Of a stretch of 26,336 nt of DNA, positions 1-9,973 are shown piece by piece. The translations under genes were made by a program, and so were the position numbers. The notes under the pieces are model-generated. The model was not told the origin of the DNA. It ran no database searches and saw only the letters and a program-made list of their open reading frames with translations. The DNA is taken from the NCBI GenBank assembly GCA_900767875.1, contig CAAGAT010000005.1, positions 1-26,336 of the forward strand, written 5' to 3'. The stretch is from an uncultured Sutterella sp. GTDB lineage: Bacteria > Pseudomonadota > Gammaproteobacteria > Burkholderiales > Burkholderiaceae_F. How positions within the stretch are numbered: position 1 is the first letter of the stretch; each line of letters starts with the position of its first letter.

Positions 1-33
1 AAAGCAGACATCGACCTTGACGCCGATGCTCAT
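1..33 (-). CDS. 5' fragment of an unidentified gene
   Basis: An ATG on the minus strand at 33-31 opens a frame that runs off the left edge and reads MSIGVKVDVCF. No clear Shine-Dalgarno sequence precedes it. A small hairpin (CTGATC, loop TAAC, GATCAG, 46-61) lies just upstream, and a TATATT box sits near 70. Only eleven codons are visible, so no product can be named, and the start may not be real. It would be transcribed in the same direction as recN, 175 bases downstream of it. Confidence 0.25.
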   Translation of the reverse strand, partial: MSIGVKVDVCF

Positions 34-208
34 TTTTTCACACGCCTGATCTAACGATCAGAGCAATATAGGGTGCGAAATCGGGAAAGCTGCAATTTTT
101 GTTCGCTGGTGGTCTTATTGGCCGACCAGCAAAAAAACTTACGCAGTCTGATGAGCGCGCCGGGGTCTTCTGCTTTCATCATAGAGGGTGACGAGCGCGC
201 CCGCTATG

Positions 209-1888
209 TTAATTTTTGTCCGCTTCGGGCGCATCGCTGCGCCGAGCGCTTTCGATGAGTTCCTGCGCGGCCTGAAGCGTGGCTTCCGTGATCTGCAGGC
301 CGCCGGCCATGCGGGCGATTTCGCGGATGCGTTCCTTATCCGTGAGGGGCTTGAGCGAGCTCGTGGTCACATTGTCGTGGCTTTGCTTTTGCACGAGCCA
401 CTGCTGATGCGCGCAGGCGGCCACCTGCGGCAGATGCGTCACGCACAGCACCTGACGGTTCTCGCCGAGGCGGCGCAACAGACGGCCGACCACTTCGGCC
501 ACGGCTCCGCCGATGCCGCTGTCGACTTCGTCGAAGATGAGCGTGGGCACGGGCGTGATCTGCGCCGTGATGACGGCGATGGCCAGCGAAATGCGCGCCA
601 GCTCACCGCCCGAAGCCACTTTGGTGAGTGGCCGCGGCGTGGCGCCCGCGTGACCCGAAACGAGAAATTCGCAGCGCTCCAGCCCCCCGGCCCAGGGCTC
701 GCACGCCGGCAGCGTGATTTCAAGCCGACCGCCAGTCATGGCCAGATGCTGCATCTGTTCGGTGACGGCCTGCGAGAGCTCCTGTGCGGCCTTTACGCGC
801 GCCTGCGTCAGGGCCGCCGCGCGCTTCATGAACACTTCCCGGGCCTTTTGTTCGGCTTTCTGCAGTAGCTCAACGTCGGCGTTTTCCGTCAGCTCCTCCA
901 GGCGGCTTCGCACTTCCTGACGGTATGCGTAGAGCTCTTCGGGGGCGCGGTGTAGCTTTTTGGAGAGCTTCCAGTACATCGACAAGCGCTCATCGATTTC
1001 CGAGAAGCGGTTTTCATCCACGTTGAAGGCGTCGAGATGCCGCGAGATGTCGCGCGAGATATCATCGAGCACGGCGGCGGCCTCCGAGAGGGACTCCTCG
1101 TACTGGGCCAGAGACGGATCGAACTTGGCCGCGGCCGACAGTTCAGCCTGCGCCTGCGTGGTCAGGCTCACCGCCGAGACGTCGCCCTGCGAGAGCGCCA
1201 CGGAGGCGGCGCGGATATGTCCGACGATTTCGGCGCTGTTGGACAGAAGGGCATGTTCCTTGGAGAGTTCCTCCCACTGGCCTTCCTGCGGATCGAGTTC
1301 GTCAAAAAGCTCGCTGATCCAGCCCAGGCGCTCGGCCTCGGCCTGCAGCCGTTCGGTGTCCTGCGTGGCCTGCCGCAGCACGCGGGCGCGCTCCTGCCAG
1401 TCGACCCAGGCCTCGCGCACGGCAAGGCGCAGCGGCTGCGTGTTGCCGAAGCCGTCCACGAGCTGGAGCTGATGGCTGGTTTTGAGCAGCGACTGATGGG
1501 CGTGCTGGCCGTGGATGTCCACGAGTCGCTCGCCGAGTTCGCGCATCTGCGTGATCGTCACGGGCGTGGCGTTGATCCAGGCGCGGCTGCGGCCCTTGAC
1601 GTCGACCGTGCGGCGCAGGATGACGGTGTCGGACTCGTCGAGTCCGGCAGAGGTGAGCCACTTTTTCACGCGCGGGGTCACGTCGAATTCGGCGCACACC
1701 TCGGTGCGCTCGGCGCCTTCGCGGATCAGGCCCGTGTCGCTGCGCGCGCCGAGCACGAGCTCGAGCGCGTCGATGAGAATGGATTTGCCCGCGCCGGTTT
1801 CACCGGTCAGACACGTCAGCCCCGAAGAGGCCTCGGCCGCAAGCGAAGGGACAATCACGAAATCCTTAAGAGATAAAAGCTCAAGCAT
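209..1888 (-). CDS. recN: DNA repair protein RecN
   Basis: RecN is a cytoplasmic SMC-like ATPase that acts at DNA double-strand breaks during recombinational repair. The 559-residue protein has the usual family length. It carries an N-terminal Walker A motif (GETGAGKS, about residues 29-36), a long charged central region typical of the SMC-like coiled coil, the ABC signature SGGELARISLA, a Walker B motif IFDEVDSGIGG (about 451-461) and a following VTHLPQVAA switch region. I chose the ATG at 1888 because the protein then begins MLELLSLKDFVIV, the usual RecN beginning. The frame is open 17 codons further upstream, but those residues are not RecN-like. The gene follows nadK in the same direction with a 63-base gap, as is common in proteobacteria. 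No LexA-type operator was recognised. Confidence 0.97.
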   Translation of the reverse strand: MLELLSLKDFVIVPSLAAEASSGLTCLTGETGAGKSILIDALELVLGARSDTGLIREGAERTEVCAEFDVTPRVKKWLTSAGLDESDTVILRRTVDVKGRSRAWINATPVTITQMRELGERLVDIHGQHAHQSLLKTSHQLQLVDGFGNTQPLRLAVREAWVDWQERARVLRQATQDTERLQAEAERLGWISELFDELDPQEGQWEELSKEHALLSNSAEIVGHIRAASVALSQGDVSAVSLTTQAQAELSAAAKFDPSLAQYEESLSEAAAVLDDISRDISRHLDAFNVDENRFSEIDERLSMYWKLSKKLHRAPEELYAYRQEVRSRLEELTENADVELLQKAEQKAREVFMKRAAALTQARVKAAQELSQAVTEQMQHLAMTGGRLEITLPACEPWAGGLERCEFLVSGHAGATPRPLTKVASGGELARISLAIAVITAQITPVPTLIFDEVDSGIGGAVAEVVGRLLRRLGENRQVLCVTHLPQVAACAHQQWLVQKQSHDNVTTSSLKPLTDKERIREIARMAGGLQITEATLQAAQELIESARRSDAPEADKN

Positions 1889-1951
1889 GAATCGTTTCTC
1901 GAAGTCAAAAAAGGGGTCGCTGGGAGCGGCAAAAGGCAAAGGAGGCGGCCG

Positions 1952-2902
1952 TTACTTATCAAGCGGTAGCGGGTGAATGATCTGCGCCGGCGTGGTTTGG
2001 TTCTGCAGCGGCGTGTGCACGGGGCGCTCGGCCTGCGGCAGATAGTTCCACTTGAGCTTGCGGCGCAGCAGATCGAAGTGGTTGTAGCCGACCGGATGCA
2101 GCATGGTGAAGCGCTCTTTGCTCACCTTGACGCGAAGCACGTCGCCGGCCTGCACGTCGATGAGCACCTGCGCGTCGAAACTGGCCACGGCGCTGCGGGT
2201 TTCATTGACCTCAATGTCGATGGTGGTGTGAGAGCCCAGAACGATCGGACGGTTCGAAAGGGTGTGCGGGGCGATGGGCACGAGCAGCATGCTTGCCACC
2301 GACGGGTGCATGATCGGGCCGCCGGCGGCCATCGCATAGGCGGTCGAGCCCGTGGCGGTGCTCACCAAAACGCCGTCGGCGCGCTGCACGGACATCTGCA
2401 GACCGTCGACGTAGACGGTGTATTCGACCATGCCAAGGGCGCGGCCGTGGCTGATGCCGATGTCGTTGACGGCGATGCCTTCAAAGAGCTTCTTGCCCTC
2501 GCGCCAGACGCAGCCTTCGAGCAGATGCCGCTCGTCGGCGACGTACTGGCCCTGCAGCATGGCCGGCAGCAACCGATGCATGTCTTCGAGCACGATGTCC
2601 GTGATAAAGCCCAGACGGCCGGCGTTGATGCCGATCACGGGAATGCCCAGACCCGCGGTGGCGCGCGCCGCCCCGAGCATGGTGCCGTCGCCGCCGATGG
2701 CCACGGCCACGTCGCACTCGCGCACGATGCTCTCGGCGCAGCCCGTCTTAAAGGGGCAGTCCAAGGGCATGTGGGCGGCGGCGTTTTCATCCAGACAGGG
2801 CACGCAGCCCGTCTGCGTGATCAGATCACACAGCTCGCTCACGTAGCGGGAGATGTTTCCCTGCGGTTTGGCAATAACGGCAACGCGCTCAAACTTTGAC
2901 AT
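1952..2902 (-). CDS. nadK: NAD kinase
   Basis: NAD kinase phosphorylates NAD to NADP using ATP and is the only route to NADP. The 316-residue protein shows the diagnostic GGDGT motif (about 70-74, in VAIGGDGTMLGAAR), then the conserved GINAGRLGFI stretch and the second motif TGSTAYAMAAGGPI. The length is close to the roughly 290-300 residues usual in the family, with a short C-terminal extension rich in Pro, Gln and Thr. The start ATG at 2902 gives MSKFERVAVIAKPQ, a normal family beginning. The gene lies upstream of recN in the same direction and probably shares its transcript. The terminator of the upstream reductase (2975-3008) implies that nadK has its own promoter. Confidence 0.97.
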   Translation of the reverse strand: MSKFERVAVIAKPQGNISRYVSELCDLITQTGCVPCLDENAAAHMPLDCPFKTGCAESIVRECDVAVAIGGDGTMLGAARATAGLGIPVIGINAGRLGFITDIVLEDMHRLLPAMLQGQYVADERHLLEGCVWREGKKLFEGIAVNDIGISHGRALGMVEYTVYVDGLQMSVQRADGVLVSTATGSTAYAMAAGGPIMHPSVASMLLVPIAPHTLSNRPIVLGSHTTIDIEVNETRSAVASFDAQVLIDVQAGDVLRVKVSKERFTMLHPVGYNHFDLLRRKLKWNYLPQAERPVHTPLQNQTTPAQIIHPLPLDK

Positions 2903-2938
2903 GAATTCAGTGGCTTGAAAGTTGTCCTCGTACCGATG

Positions 2939-2944
2939 AGTGTA
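2939..2944 (-). promoter_or_regulatory. Possible extended -10 box for nadK
   Basis: On the minus strand the sequence reads TTGCTACACT, that is TACACT preceded by TGC, which fits an extended -10 element. It lies between the terminator of the upstream gene and the nadK start. No good -35 hexamer is visible, so this is a weak call. Confidence 0.25.
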
Positions 2945-2974
2945 GCAACATCGGACGGCGAAGAGCCCGCCGAC

Positions 2975-3008
2975 AAAAACCGACCGGTGTCCGCGGGACG
3001 CCGGTCGG
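2975..3008 (-). terminator. Intrinsic terminator after the ferredoxin-NADP reductase gene
   Basis: Read on the minus strand, CCGACCGG, a 13-base loop and CCGGTCGG form a perfect 8-bp GC-rich stem followed directly by TTTTTG. It lies about 30 bases past the reductase stop codon and separates that gene from nadK. Confidence 0.85.
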
Positions 3009-3038
3009 AAGTTTCAGAGCTTGTCGGCTTGGAAGCGA

Positions 3039-4154
3039 TCAGTCGTCAAAGGTCGGCGTTTCCACGCCGAGCACCTTGTGCAGCTTCGGACTCGTGGTCG
3101 TGTACTGCAGGAAGACCTTCTTTTCCGGGAAGACGTACTTGGAGGCGCCGAAGGCGGCCAGGGCGCATTCGTGAAAGCCCGAGAGGATGAGCTTTTTCTT
3201 GCCCGGGTAGGTGTTGATGTCGCCCACGGCGAAGATACCCGGAATCGAGCTTTCGAACTTTTCGGTGTCCACGACGATCTGCTTGCGCTCGAGCTCCAGC
3301 CCCCAGTCGGCGATCGGGCCGATCTTGGGCTGCAGGCCGAAGAACACGAGCAGGTGGTCCAGGGGCATGCGGCGCACGACGCCGTCGCCGCCCGTGACGC
3401 GGATTTCGGTCATCTTGCCGTCCTTTTCCTCAAAGCCCGTCACCTGGCCGACCTCAAACTGCATTTCCCAGTTTTCGCACAGCTCGCGCATGCGGGCCAC
3501 GGAGGAAGCGGCGGCGCGGAAGCCGTCGCGGCGGTGCAGCAGCACCACGCTTTCGGCCTTGCCCACGAGGTTGAGGGTCCAGTCCAGGGCCGAGTCGCCG
3601 CCGCCGCAGATGACGACGTTCTTGCCGGCGAACATTTCCGGATCGCGCACGCGGTAGTGCAGCTGGGTGCCTTCGAACTTTTCGATGCCGGGCACGCGCA
3701 GGGGACGGGCCTGGAACGAGCCCACGCCCGCGGCGATGATCACGACCTTGGCGATGAAACGGCTGCCCCTGTCGGTTTCGATGTCAAAGCGGCCGTCCTC
3801 GCGCTTGTGCACGACGGTGACCTCTTCGCCGAGGTGAAAGGTCGGTCCGAAGGGGTGAATCTGCTTTAAAAGATTTTCGGTGAGCTCGTAGGACGAGTAC
3901 ACGGGCACGGCCGGAATGTCATAGATGGGCTTGGTCGGGTACAGCTCCATACACTGCCCGCCGACGTTCTTGAGGGAGTCGACGACGTGCGCCTTGATTT
4001 CGAGAAGGCCGAGCTCGAACACCTGGAAAAGACCCACCGGGCCCGCGCCGACGATCACCGCATCGGTTTCAATGACCTGATCGGTGGGTTCGGCAACGTT
4101 CAGAAAATCTTCAATAGCCATGACTGTTTGGTTTGTACCGTCTGAGAAAGACAT
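3039..4154 (-). CDS. Ferredoxin/flavodoxin--NADP reductase, thioredoxin-reductase-like type
   Basis: This is an FAD- and NAD(P)H-binding reductase of the single-subunit YumC type, which moves electrons between NADPH and ferredoxin or flavodoxin. It has an N-terminal FAD-binding motif (VIVGAGPVGL, about 34-42), the GGQCMELYPTKPIYDIPA stretch typical of this subgroup, a second nucleotide-binding motif VVICGGGDSALDW, and the FAD-binding GIFAVGDINTYPGKKKLI near the C terminus. The redox-active CxxC pair of true thioredoxin reductases is absent. The start is uncertain. ATG 4154 (371 residues) is annotated; ATG 4121 (MAIEDFLN, 360 residues) is as good, and neither has a strong ribosome binding site. 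The frame is open further upstream, but that part is low-complexity and overlaps the terminator of the gene before. Terminators on both sides suggest a single-gene transcript. Confidence 0.88.
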   Translation of the reverse strand: MSFSDGTNQTVMAIEDFLNVAEPTDQVIETDAVIVGAGPVGLFQVFELGLLEIKAHVVDSLKNVGGQCMELYPTKPIYDIPAVPVYSSYELTENLLKQIHPFGPTFHLGEEVTVVHKREDGRFDIETDRGSRFIAKVVIIAAGVGSFQARPLRVPGIEKFEGTQLHYRVRDPEMFAGKNVVICGGGDSALDWTLNLVGKAESVVLLHRRDGFRAAASSVARMRELCENWEMQFEVGQVTGFEEKDGKMTEIRVTGGDGVVRRMPLDHLLVFFGLQPKIGPIADWGLELERKQIVVDTEKFESSIPGIFAVGDINTYPGKKKLILSGFHECALAAFGASKYVFPEKKVFLQYTTTSPKLHKVLGVETPTFDD

Positions 4155-4185
4155 GAAAGCGCGGCCCCGAAAGCGGGCGCGCGCA

Positions 4186-4221
4186 CAAAAGCCGCGCGCA
4201 GGCTGACAAAACCTGCGCGGC
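4186..4221 (-). terminator. Intrinsic terminator after the M48 protease gene
   Basis: On the minus strand CGCGCAGG, loop TTTTGTCAG and CCTGCGCG pair over 8 bp, with extra GC beyond and TTTTG after the stem. It lies between the protease stop (4305) and the reductase start. A second inverted repeat with 7-bp arms, CCTTTTG and CAAAAGG (4260-4280), lies between it and the protease stop but has no T-run. Confidence 0.6.
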
Positions 4222-4304
4222 GATTTATCGTAGGCAGGTATTTTCGCACAGGCTCCGCGCCTTTTGGATCCATCAAAAGGAGGACTTTTCCGCACGGTTG
4301 CGGC

Positions 4305-5822
4305 TCAGTTCTTCTTCTGATCGAGCACCTTTTGGCGCGCTTGGCGTAGCTTGGCGTCGATTTCGCTCATCACGTAAAAGTCGCCGTCGTTGGCCTTTTG
4401 CGCGAGCTCAAACTGATAGACGGCCGCCTGCGCGTTGTCCAAAAGGGCATACATGTCGCCCGTGGCCGCGAAGGCCTGGGACTTGCGGCCGAGTGCCTCG
4501 TAGCTGCGCGCCAGATACATGTGGTAGTCCGGGTTGGCCCGCGGCAGGGCGCTTTGGTTGCGCAGGTAGCGAATGAGCTCTTCGTGCCGGCCGCTCTGAT
4601 AGAGCAGCTCGACGTAGTTGGAGGCGGCCAGGGCCGAGTCCGGGTACTGCGCCGTCACGTTTTTGGCCAGGGTCAGGGCCGCGTTCTTGTCGGCGTCCGT
4701 TTTGGCCGTCAGATAGGTTAGGGACGAGAGCTGCTTGTCGATGTAGACGTTGTCGCGCGCAATGGCCCGTTTGGCCGCACGGGCGGCCTCGAGGGCCTTG
4801 TCCTTGCGGTTCATTTTCTCATAGGCCACCGACAGACCGTACTGGGCGGCCGCAAGGCTGTAGCCCGAGGGATTTTTGCCGATTTCGGTTTCCAGACTCT
4901 TGGAGACCTGCAGCCAGCCGTCGTAGGTCGTCTCCTGCAGCACGCGGGCGCGGGCCTTGACGAGGAAAAAGTCCAGGCTGTCGCGGTGCTTGACGGGCGC
5001 CAGGGCACGCGTGCGGTTTTGCATGTCCGTCATACGCTCGCTCGTCATCGGGTGGGTGGAGATGTAGGCGGTGCTTGCCGTCTCGTACCAGCGGTTGTTT
5101 TTCTGCAGGCGCTCGAAAAAGTCCTCCATGCCGTGCGGGTCAAAGCCCGCGTTCTGCAGGGTCGTCAGGCCAAAGCGGTCGGCTTCGCGTTCGGCGTCGC
5201 GCGAGTAGCCGAGCTGTTTGCTCAGCATCGCCGCCTGCGTGCCGAGCACCACGCCCATGGCCGCGTCGCCCCCGGAGCTGCCGCCTGCGCGGGCGGCCAA
5301 AATGGCCAGCAGGATCGAGCCGATGGTCATCGCCAGCGACCCCTTGCTGTTTTCGATCATGCGCGCGATGTGTCGCTGCGTGACGTGCCCGATTTCGTGG
5401 CTCATGACGCCGGCGAGTTCGCTTTCGGTTTGTGCGGCCACCAACAGGCCCGTGTGCACGGCGATAAAGCCCCCCGGCAGGGCAAAGGCGTTGAGCGTCT
5501 TGTCGCGGATCGGGAAGAAGAAAAAGTCGTAGGGCGAGGGATCGGCGGCGGCCACCAGGCGCCAGCCCAGGCGGTTGAGAAAGTCCGTGATTTCCGCGTC
5601 GGGCAGATAGGTCTGGTCCGCGCGCACGCGCCGCATGAGCTGCTCGCCCAGACTGCGCTCGTCCATGACCGTCAGATCGGCCCCGGCCACGTTGCCCAGA
5701 CTGGGCAGATTGAATTCGCCCACGCCACCCGAAACCTGCGCGCGCACCGCCGCGGGCGGCAGGGCCAGCGAAAGACTGACGGCGATCACGGTGAAGGTTT
5801 TGGTCAGGCGCACGAAAGACAA
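4305..5822 (-). CDS. bepA: Periplasmic M48 metalloprotease with TPR domain, BepA-like
   Basis: The 505-residue protein resembles BepA (YfgC), a zinc protease and chaperone that handles outer-membrane proteins such as LptD in the periplasm. An N-terminal signal peptide (positive start, hydrophobic AVSLSLALP, cleavage near AVRA-Q, about 28) is followed by the M48 domain with HEIGH (about 142-146) and a downstream EREAD motif (about 211-215) providing the third zinc ligand. From about residue 260 the sequence is helical and TPR-like, as in BepA, and the length matches (E. coli about 487). The start is not an ATG: TTG at 5822 or GTG at 5813 are the choices, and the GTG would give a neat signal peptide starting MRLTKTF. 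An AGGGG about 15 bases upstream of the TTG is too far for a standard ribosome site. The gene is divergent from moaC. Confidence 0.88.
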   Translation of the reverse strand: MSFVRLTKTFTVIAVSLSLALPPAAVRAQVSGGVGEFNLPSLGNVAGADLTVMDERSLGEQLMRRVRADQTYLPDAEITDFLNRLGWRLVAAADPSPYDFFFFPIRDKTLNAFALPGGFIAVHTGLLVAAQTESELAGVMSHEIGHVTQRHIARMIENSKGSLAMTIGSILLAILAARAGGSSGGDAAMGVVLGTQAAMLSKQLGYSRDAEREADRFGLTTLQNAGFDPHGMEDFFERLQKNNRWYETASTAYISTHPMTSERMTDMQNRTRALAPVKHRDSLDFFLVKARARVLQETTYDGWLQVSKSLETEIGKNPSGYSLAAAQYGLSVAYEKMNRKDKALEAARAAKRAIARDNVYIDKQLSSLTYLTAKTDADKNAALTLAKNVTAQYPDSALAASNYVELLYQSGRHEELIRYLRNQSALPRANPDYHMYLARSYEALGRKSQAFAATGDMYALLDNAQAAVYQFELAQKANDGDFYVMSEIDAKLRQARQKVLDQKKN

Positions 5823-5912
5823 TCCGGTCAGAGCAAACCCCTGCGAACACGGGCGTTTGCGGTCAAAAAGGGAGCGAAGTCAGACACTTCGGTTGTGTAT
5901 CATAGCGGCCTG

Positions 5913-5938
5913 CGGCCGAAGTAAGACTTTTTCGGCCG
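5913..5938. other. Inverted repeat between bepA and moaC
   Basis: CGGCCGAA and TTCGGCCG form perfect 8-bp arms separated by a 10-base spacer, in the divergent intergenic region about 30 bases before moaC. A TATCAT box at 5898-5903 could be the moaC -10, which would put the hairpin in the moaC leader. It could be an operator or an RNA hairpin; nothing decides this. Confidence 0.45.
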
Positions 5939-5966
5939 AACCCAAAAGAAAGAGTTGCTACCAAAA

Positions 5967-6446
5967 ATGTCAGAACTCACGCACTTTGATCAGGCCGGCA
6001 ACGTGCACATGGTCGACGTCGGCGCCAAGGACGAAACCCACCGCATTGCCCGCGCGCAGGGCACGATCCGCATGAAGCCCGAAACCTTCGCGATGATCGC
6101 GCAGGGCACCGCCAAAAAGGGCGACGTGATTGGCACGGCCCGTCTGGCGGCCATCATGGCAAGCAAGAAAACGGCCGATCTGATTCCGCTGTGCCACCCC
6201 ATCGCTCTGACGCGCGTGGCCGTGGACTTTGAGCTCAACGAAGCCGACAGCAGCGTGCGCTGCGTGGCCACGTGCGAAACCTACGGCAAGACCGGCGTGG
6301 AGATGGAGGCGCTCACGGCCGTGCAGATCGGTCTGCTGACGATCTACGATATGTGCAAGGCCGTGGACCGCTTCATGCGGATCGGCGACGTCAAGCTCCT
6401 TGAAAAGGACGGCGGCAAGTCGGGACACTGGGTGGCTCCGGCCTAA
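5967..6446 (+). CDS. moaC: Cyclic pyranopterin monophosphate synthase
   Basis: MoaC converts the product of MoaA into cyclic pyranopterin monophosphate, the first stable intermediate of molybdopterin cofactor synthesis. The 159-residue protein matches the family over its whole length: KDETHRIARAQGTIRM near the start, GTAKKGDVIGTARLA with the active-site lysines (about 50-51), DLIPLCHPIALT (about 71-82), GKTGVEMEALTAVQIGLLTIYDMCKA with the catalytic Asp at about 128, and K near LLEKDGGKSG at the end. The ATG at 5967 has AAGAAAGAG upstream at an acceptable distance; an in-frame TTG at 5955 is less likely. No other moa gene is in the window, so it stands alone here. Molybdopterin enzymes fit an anaerobically respiring host. 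Confidence 0.97.
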   Translation: MSELTHFDQAGNVHMVDVGAKDETHRIARAQGTIRMKPETFAMIAQGTAKKGDVIGTARLAAIMASKKTADLIPLCHPIALTRVAVDFELNEADSSVRCVATCETYGKTGVEMEALTAVQIGLLTIYDMCKAVDRFMRIGDVKLLEKDGGKSGHWVAPA

Positions 6447-6490
6447 GGGCGCGAGCCAAACACACTCCTTCGCTTCGAGAACCTCTGAGC

Positions 6491-6527
6491 GGCGGGCGCA
6501 ACGATAAGGGTGGCCCGCCCGTTTTTT
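6491..6527 (+). terminator. Intrinsic terminator after moaC
   Basis: GGCGGGC (6491-6497) pairs with GCCCGCC (6513-6519) over 7 bp with a 15-base loop; CG and TTTTTT follow. It ends only five bases before the azlC start codon. Confidence 0.75.
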
Positions 6528-6532
6528 CAGCT

Positions 6533-7246
6533 ATGCAGCCATCAAACAGTCTGCGCGCACTGGCCGCCGTGGCCTTTCGCGACTCCGTCCCCGTGATGAT
6601 GGGGTATCTGCCGCTCGGCTTCGTGTTCGGCTTTCTTTTCGCACAGGCGGGTGCCGAGGCCTGGATGGCGCTCGTGTGCTCGAGCATCGTCTACGGCGGC
6701 GCTTCGCAGTACATGATGGTGCCGATGGTGGCCGCGGGCGCCTCGGTGCCGGCCATCGCCTTCGCCACCCTCGTCATCAACCTTCGGCACATCTTCTACG
6801 GCGTCTCGCTTCTGCAAAAGGTCCCCTCCAAGGGCTGGGCGCGCTGGTACATCGCCTTGACCTTGACGGACGAAACGTATTCGCTGCTGTCGATCATGCC
6901 GGTGGGCACGCCGCTGCCGCGCATGATCTTTGTCTGCTTTTTCAACCACCTGTGGTGGATCCTCGGCGGCTTTGCCGGGGCGCTGGCCGGGGCCAACATC
7001 ACGATCGGCCTGACCGGGCTCGATTTTGTGCTCACGAGCCTTTTTGCCGTTCTGACGGCCGAGCAGTGGCGCAACCGCAAGACCGCGCTGTCGGTTTGGG
7101 CTGCGCTCGTCGGGTATGCGCTGGCGCGCTGGGCCGTGCCCGAAAACGCGCTGGCCGTATCGATCGGCTTTTGCGCCGTCGCCGGGCTCGTCTGGGGCGC
7201 CTCGCGCAAAAGCAAAACCAACGGCGCCGTCATCGGGGAGAACTAA
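6533..7246 (+). CDS. azlC: AzlC family branched-chain amino acid exporter, large subunit
   Basis: AzlC with AzlD forms an inner-membrane exporter for branched-chain amino acids and analogues. The 237-residue protein shows the family pattern: FRDSVPVMMGYLPLGFVFGFLFAQAG near the start, VYGGASQYMMV, INLRHIFYGVSL, then further hydrophobic segments, giving about seven to eight membrane spans. azlD follows after three bases, which supports the pairing. The annotated ATG has no Shine-Dalgarno sequence and lies just after the T-run of the moaC terminator. A GTG at codon 14 (before AFRDSVPV) is the only other obvious choice, and it also lacks a ribosome site. The substrate cannot be read from the sequence. 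Confidence 0.92.
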   Translation: MQPSNSLRALAAVAFRDSVPVMMGYLPLGFVFGFLFAQAGAEAWMALVCSSIVYGGASQYMMVPMVAAGASVPAIAFATLVINLRHIFYGVSLLQKVPSKGWARWYIALTLTDETYSLLSIMPVGTPLPRMIFVCFFNHLWWILGGFAGALAGANITIGLTGLDFVLTSLFAVLTAEQWRNRKTALSVWAALVGYALARWAVPENALAVSIGFCAVAGLVWGASRKSKTNGAVIGEN

Positions 7247-7249
7247 GCC

Positions 7250-7579
7250 ATGGACATCGGGTATCTCTTTTTGGTGTTTTTCGCGATGGCGGCCGTCACC
7301 TTTGCCGAGCGCGCGCTGCCCTTTGCCGCGAGCAAGTGGCTGCAAAAGCAGCGCTGGGTGCGCAACCTCGGGGACTTTCTACCCCTGGCGATCATGGTGC
7401 TGCTGACCGTGCATGCGGCCACCGACGCGGCCGTGGCGCGTGCTGGATCGGCTGCGCCCGAGGTCGTGAGCATCGCCTTTGCCTTTGCCCTGCAGTGGAT
7501 CATCAAAAATCCGCTGCTGTCCATTTTCTCGGGCACGGCCCTGTACGTGGCCTGGGTCAACGGCTACCTGCCCTTCTAA
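7250..7579 (+). CDS. azlD: AzlD family branched-chain amino acid exporter, small subunit
   Basis: This 109-residue membrane protein is the small partner of AzlC. It has about three to four hydrophobic segments (YLFLVFFAMAAVTFA; LPLAIMVLLTVHAA; VVSIAFAFALQWII; LLSIFSGTALYVAW) and the conserved FAERALPF near the start, as expected for the family at 100-110 residues. It starts three bases after the azlC stop, so the two are surely co-transcribed and probably translationally coupled. There is no clear terminator after it before glnS; only a GC-rich inverted repeat without a T-run is present near 7583-7596. Confidence 0.9.
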   Translation: MDIGYLFLVFFAMAAVTFAERALPFAASKWLQKQRWVRNLGDFLPLAIMVLLTVHAATDAAVARAGSAAPEVVSIAFAFALQWIIKNPLLSIFSGTALYVAWVNGYLPF

Positions 7580-7671
7580 AAACGGCCGGGCGGCCGAATG
7601 GACTAAAATTCACCATTCCGTCCGCGTCGGGCTTGAGGGCCCGCGCGTGAAAGATTTCACCGACACAAGAC

Positions 7672-9762
<2,091 letters not shown>

Positions 9763-9779
9763 TCCACGAGGCGTTTTCG

Positions 9780-9802
9780 GAGCCCGGTTCGTTGCCGGGC
9801 TC
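9780..9802 (+). terminator. GC-rich hairpin downstream of glnS
   Basis: GAGCCCGG, loop TTCGTTG and CCGGGCTC form a perfect 8-bp stem 18 bases past the glnS stop. No T-run follows directly, so it may protect the mRNA end or assist the stronger terminator just downstream. Confidence 0.5.
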
Positions 9803-9816
9803 GCCCACGCGATTTG

Positions 9817-9846
9817 AAAAAAAGGTCTCTTCGGAGGCCTTTTTTT
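9817..9846. terminator. Strong bidirectional terminator after glnS
   Basis: AAAAAAAGGTCTC (9817-9829), tetraloop TTCG, and GAGGCCTTTTTTT (9834-9846) form a 13-bp stem with one T-G pair and a UUCG loop. It has A-run and T-run flanks and would work in both directions. It isolates glnS from the flavoprotein operon. Confidence 0.9.
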
Positions 9847-9909
9847 CGTGCTCGGAGGCTTGGCCTTTTCTGTAAAGATGGCCCCGTTTTTTTGCAGTGC
9901 CTCAACAAA

Positions 9910-9954
9910 GGGGTAGGTCGGGGGTAGCTGGGTATCACCAATTAGGGGGGTAAG
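9910..9954 (+). repeat. Tandem GGGGTA-type repeats upstream of the -10 box
   Basis: GGGGTAG at 9910-9916 and again at 9921-9927 (11 bases apart), GGGTA at 9930-9934, and GGGGTAAG at 9947-9954. The last G-tract occupies the -35 position relative to TATAAT at 9968. Regular helical spacing of the first copies suggests a protein-binding array; four G-tracts could alternatively form a G-quadruplex. Confidence 0.5.
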
Positions 9955-9967
9955 CAGTTGTGACTTC

Positions 9968-9973
9968 TATAAT
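9968..9973 (+). promoter_or_regulatory. -10 box TATAAT of the flavoprotein operon
   Basis: Exact consensus TATAAT. The -35 region (about 9945-9950) is GGGGGG instead of TTGACA-like, so the promoter probably needs an activator. Expected transcription start is near 9980. Confidence 0.5.

Noticed and set aside
51..182. 43-codon minus-strand open frame between recN and the left edge
   Set aside because: It starts with ATGATGAAA but has no ribosome site and no recognisable features. Such a short frame is expected by chance.
73..258. Plus-strand open frame overlapping the recN end
   Set aside because: GTG start, no ribosome site and no conserved features; it overlaps a certain gene on the other strand.
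9910..9973. Sigma-54 promoter for the flavoprotein operon
   Set aside because: The GG and GC pairs with spacing TGGCAC-N5-TTGC are absent; a TATAAT box is present instead.
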